From Fen-1258 sp964441505 (lineage in GTDB: Bacteria; Bacteroidota; Ignavibacteria; Ignavibacteriales; Melioribacteraceae): 64,000 bases of DNA. Positions 62,280 to 64,000 of the stretch are shown one piece after another (positions within the stretch are counted from its first letter, which is position 1; each line of letters begins with the position of its first letter). The notes beneath the pieces were generated by a model, which was given only the letters and a program-made list of their open reading frames with translations, was not told the origin of the DNA and did not search any database. The DNA lies in assembly GCA_964441505.1 (NCBI GenBank), contig CAYTUV010000006.1:71589-135588 (forward strand), given 5' to 3'. The position numbers and the translations under genes were made by a program.

Positions 62280-62780
62280 TTATTTAATTACGTAAGCCAT
62301 TTTTAATACGTCTGAGGAAAGTTCCTGTCCTTCTGCCTTAAGCTGACCCATGTGAACAATGATCTTCGGCTTTTCACCTTCGAGACCAAGTCCGATTGCA
62401 ATTTTACCATCTTCAACATTTATACTTGAACCGCAGATAGAGAGAACACCTTTTGAAGCATACTGCTGTTTTTGCGGAGTCACTCCGGGCATTATATAAA
62501 CTACAGAAACGCCTGCAGGTACCTGATCTCCGCTAACGGCTTTGGCGCTTACACCGGCTTGCTTAAAAGCCGCAACCATTGCATCACCGGATCCGCTGCC
62601 GGAAAGAACTGCAACCTCAACGCTTTCTTTTGAGGCAAGTGTTTTATTAAACGAAAAAATTTTCTTAAATAAATTCGCCTGGACATTTGGTGATATAGCC
62701 ATTTCTTGAGCGAAACTGTTCGCCGCGGCGAAAATGATGACATATATAATTATTGCAAATACTTTTCTTTTGATTATCAT
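62280..62780 (-). CDS. YfiR-like (DUF4154) periplasmic protein
   Basis: The 166-residue protein has a signal peptide (VFAIIIYVIIFAAANSFAQ). The body fits YfiR: QANLFKKIFSF at the start, VEVAVLSGSGSGDAMVAAFK, a VVYIMPG strand, then GVLSICGSSINVEDGKIAIG and the C-terminal GQELSSDVLKMAYVIK. YfiR binds the periplasmic domain of YfiN and holds it inactive; here the partner would be the receptor. A longer frame to 62825 exists, but the ATG at 62780 with AAGGGTG upstream is the better start. Confidence 0.72.
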   Translation of the reverse strand: MIIKRKVFAIIIYVIIFAAANSFAQEMAISPNVQANLFKKIFSFNKTLASKESVEVAVLSGSGSGDAMVAAFKQAGVSAKAVSGDQVPAGVSVVYIMPGVTPQKQQYASKGVLSICGSSINVEDGKIAIGLGLEGEKPKIIVHMGQLKAEGQELSSDVLKMAYVIK

Positions 62781-62852
62781 TTTGTTCACCCTTTTATAAT
62801 TGATTGTATTTATTGAAAATTCCAAGTCAAGACTGAGATATTCTACACTTGA

Positions 62853-62879
62853 CTATCGGGGGAAAAAATAATTTGTTTA
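62853..62879 (-). promoter_or_regulatory. Sigma-28 promoter for the YfiR-like/chemoreceptor operon
   Basis: The minus strand has TAAACAAA (62879-62872), an 11-nt spacer, and CCCGATAG (62860-62853) against the FliA consensus TAAAGTTT-N11-GCCGATAA. The spacing is exact; TAAA and CCGATA are kept. Transcription would start about 65 nt before the ATG at 62780. FliA is encoded in this window at 25014-25646. Confidence 0.65.
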
Positions 62880-62981
62880 ATTTTTTTGTTCATTGCGAAT
62901 GAAAATTCACAATGATCCTTGAGAAAGGATTTTATTGGAGGGTATTTAGATTGCTGCTCTGTCTACTTATGGTTACTATCA

Positions 62982-63026
62982 CTCAGGTTAAGAGAGGAGA
63001 CCGTGCAGTCTCCTCTCAACCCTGAG
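62982..63026. terminator. Long hairpin originally following the rightmost receptor gene
   Basis: CTCAGG-TTAAGAGAGGAGAC (62982-63001) pairs with GTCTCCTCTCAACCCTGAG (63008-63026) around CGTGCA, with a small bulge. A T-run follows on the plus strand only (63027-63030 and further). Before the MITE insertion it lay directly after the receptor stop codon. It probably ends or protects that transcript; its directional sense is unsure. Confidence 0.55.
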
Positions 63027-63039
63027 TTTTAATTATTTA

Positions 63040-63204
63040 CTGATGTTACGCAAACCTCAAAAAAACCTTGCCACCAAGACACTAAGGCACCAAGATTTCA
63101 CGAAGAATATTTGGTTTTTGAGTTGTTTTTCCACAAACAATTCTTTGTGATTCTTCGAGTCTTGGTGACTTTGTGGCTAAAAATCCATCGCTACGTAACA
63201 TCAG
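63040..63204. mobile_element. MITE-like 165-bp element with target duplication
   Basis: Perfect 11-bp terminal inverted repeats CTGATGTTACG (63040-63050) and CGTAACATCAG (63194-63204) enclose a partly palindromic interior with CACCAAGAC and GTCTTGGTG. It is flanked by TTATTTA (63033-63039) and TTATTTA (63205-63211), a target-site duplication. It encodes nothing and would need a transposase in trans. The insertion is at the last codons of the receptor gene: the element supplies its TGA stop. Confidence 0.88.
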
Positions 63205-64000
63205 TTATTTACTATCTTTCCATTAGATCGAACGGCTAAGTGACTTTTGCCGAATGTGGTATTTGTTCTTTTCGATTGGTTATCCGCTCCGCCTTCAATC
63301 TTAAATCTTGATACCAGTTCTTGAAGATTCAGAGTAAGCCGATTCAAATCTTCTGCGGCTCTTGCTATCTGCTGTACTCCGGCTGTGCTCTCGTTAGTAA
63401 CGTTGCTGATAGATTCGATGTTTTTACTGATCTGTTCTGCCGCGCTTGATTGTTCCTCGCTTGCCGCTGCTACCTGCGTTGACATATCTACTACTTCTTG
63501 TGCGCCGATAATTATTTCTTTTAGAGACTGACCCGCTTTGTCTGCTAATAATTTACCCTTCTCAACTTCAACTGTTCCTTCTTTCATTGACAGAACCGCG
63601 CCTTCGGTATCTTTTTGAATTTGTTTTATCATCGTGGCAATCTCTTTGGTTGCTTTGGTTGTTCTCTCTGCTAACTTTCTCACTTCATCTGCCACAACTG
63701 CAAATCCTCTACCCTGCTCTCCAGCACGGGCGGCTTCTATTGCCGCATTCAGTGCTAACAAGTTTGTCTGATCTGCGATGTCATCAATTACCTGTATTAT
63801 CTCTCCAATCTGATCGCTGCTTTTGCCCAATGCTTCAACTGTGTCTGCTGATTTTTTAACAACTTCGGCCACACGGTTCATTCCCTCGATTGTTTCTACT
63901 ACTACTCTTCCGCCTTCTTTAGCTATTGTTCCTGAATTTTTTGCCGCTTCTGCTGCATGACCGGAATTTTTTGTTGTTTCCAAAATTGTTTTTGTCATCT
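63201..64000 (-). CDS. Methyl-accepting chemotaxis protein, 5' part missing
   Basis: The C-terminal 265 or so residues of a receptor are present; the N-terminus is beyond the window, although a Met codon happens to fall at 63998. It has the signalling hairpin with DDIADQTNLLALNAAIEAAR and ends VRSNGKIVNN. It is very similar to the receptor at 60231-62264 in this part, so they are recent paralogues. The stop TGA is contributed by the MITE-like element; the ancestral end was AAT AAT TAA, encoding the same residues. Confidence 0.92.
   Translation of the reverse strand, partial: MTKTILETTKNSGHAAEAAKNSGTIAKEGGRVVVETIEGMNRVAEVVKKSADTVEALGKSSDQIGEIIQVIDDIADQTNLLALNAAIEAARAGEQGRGFAVVADEVRKLAERTTKATKEIATMIKQIQKDTEGAVLSMKEGTVEVEKGKLLADKAGQSLKEIIIGAQEVVDMSTQVAAASEEQSSAAEQISKNIESISNVTNESTAGVQQIARAAEDLNRLTLNLQELVSRFKIEGGADNQSKRTNTTFGKSHLAVRSNGKIVNN

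Noticed and set aside
60231..64000. Repeated chemoreceptor DNA as a possible mobile or recombination repeat
   Set aside because: The likeness follows from the conserved signalling domain of paralogous receptors; no terminal repeats are seen around it.

Overview
The window is one almost uninterrupted flagellar, motor and chemotaxis island. Every convincing gene is on the minus strand, so the map reads from right to left. Base composition is AT-rich, and many neighbours overlap by 4 nt (ATGA) or sit within 10 nt of each other, so most of it looks like a few very long operons. The flagellar genes are of the Gram-negative kind: FlgH and FlgI ring proteins, FlgA, rod, hook, export gate, FliG/M/N switch and FliA. 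The small accessory proteins and the order fliE-fliF-fliG-fliH-fliI-fliJ-motE-fliK-flgD-flgE-fliL-fliM suggest a member of the Bacteroidota/Ignavibacteriota side of the FCB group. That is inference; the window holds no rRNA.

Reading with transcription: (1) 64000-57629 holds three chemoreceptors with transmembrane or signalling domains. One is preceded by a YfiR-like secreted protein under a good sigma-28 promoter, and one by a small TonB-C-terminal-domain protein. A 165-bp MITE-like element with target duplication lies at the 3' end of the rightmost receptor. (2) 57395-55276 is a soluble histidine kinase with an NtrC-type sigma-54 activator, the likely early flagellar regulators. (3) 54934-47992 is chemotaxis: a HEAT-repeat protein, CheR, two CheY-like receivers, a divergent CheZ, CheA, CheB and an 81-residue unknown. 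(4) 47869-35571 is flgB, flgC, a small unknown, fliE to fliJ, a MotE-like protein, fliK, flgD, a TIGR02530-type flagellar operon protein and flgE. (5) 35156-25639 is fliL to fliR, flhB, flhA, flhF, flhG, a small membrane protein and fliA. (6) 25021-21382 holds two HDOD proteins, a degenerate kinase and a membrane protein. (7) 21370-13958 is flgF, flgG, flgA, flgH, flgI, a FlgJ-transglycosylase fusion, flgN, flgK and flgL. (8) 13961-4080 holds two stator pairs, FliW-CsrA and a block of receivers, an HPt protein, a PAS histidine kinase and two unknown proteins. (9) 3659-1 is the start of a very large protein with radical SAM/SPASM and two zinc-ribbon/methyltransferase modules.

The parts form a nearly complete chemotactic flagellum with its own regulators: sigma-54 activator, FliA, FlhF/FlhG for number and placement, and FliW/CsrA for late-stage translation. 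I did not see flagellin (fliC), cap (fliD), fliS, flgM or a stand-alone cheW; they are presumably elsewhere.

The most interesting points are the YfiR-chemoreceptor pair, the radical SAM/double methyltransferase protein, the MITE that rebuilt a stop codon, a kinase lacking its catalytic residues, a receiver fused to an orphan phospho-acceptor helix, and a 145-nt out-of-frame motA/motB overlap.
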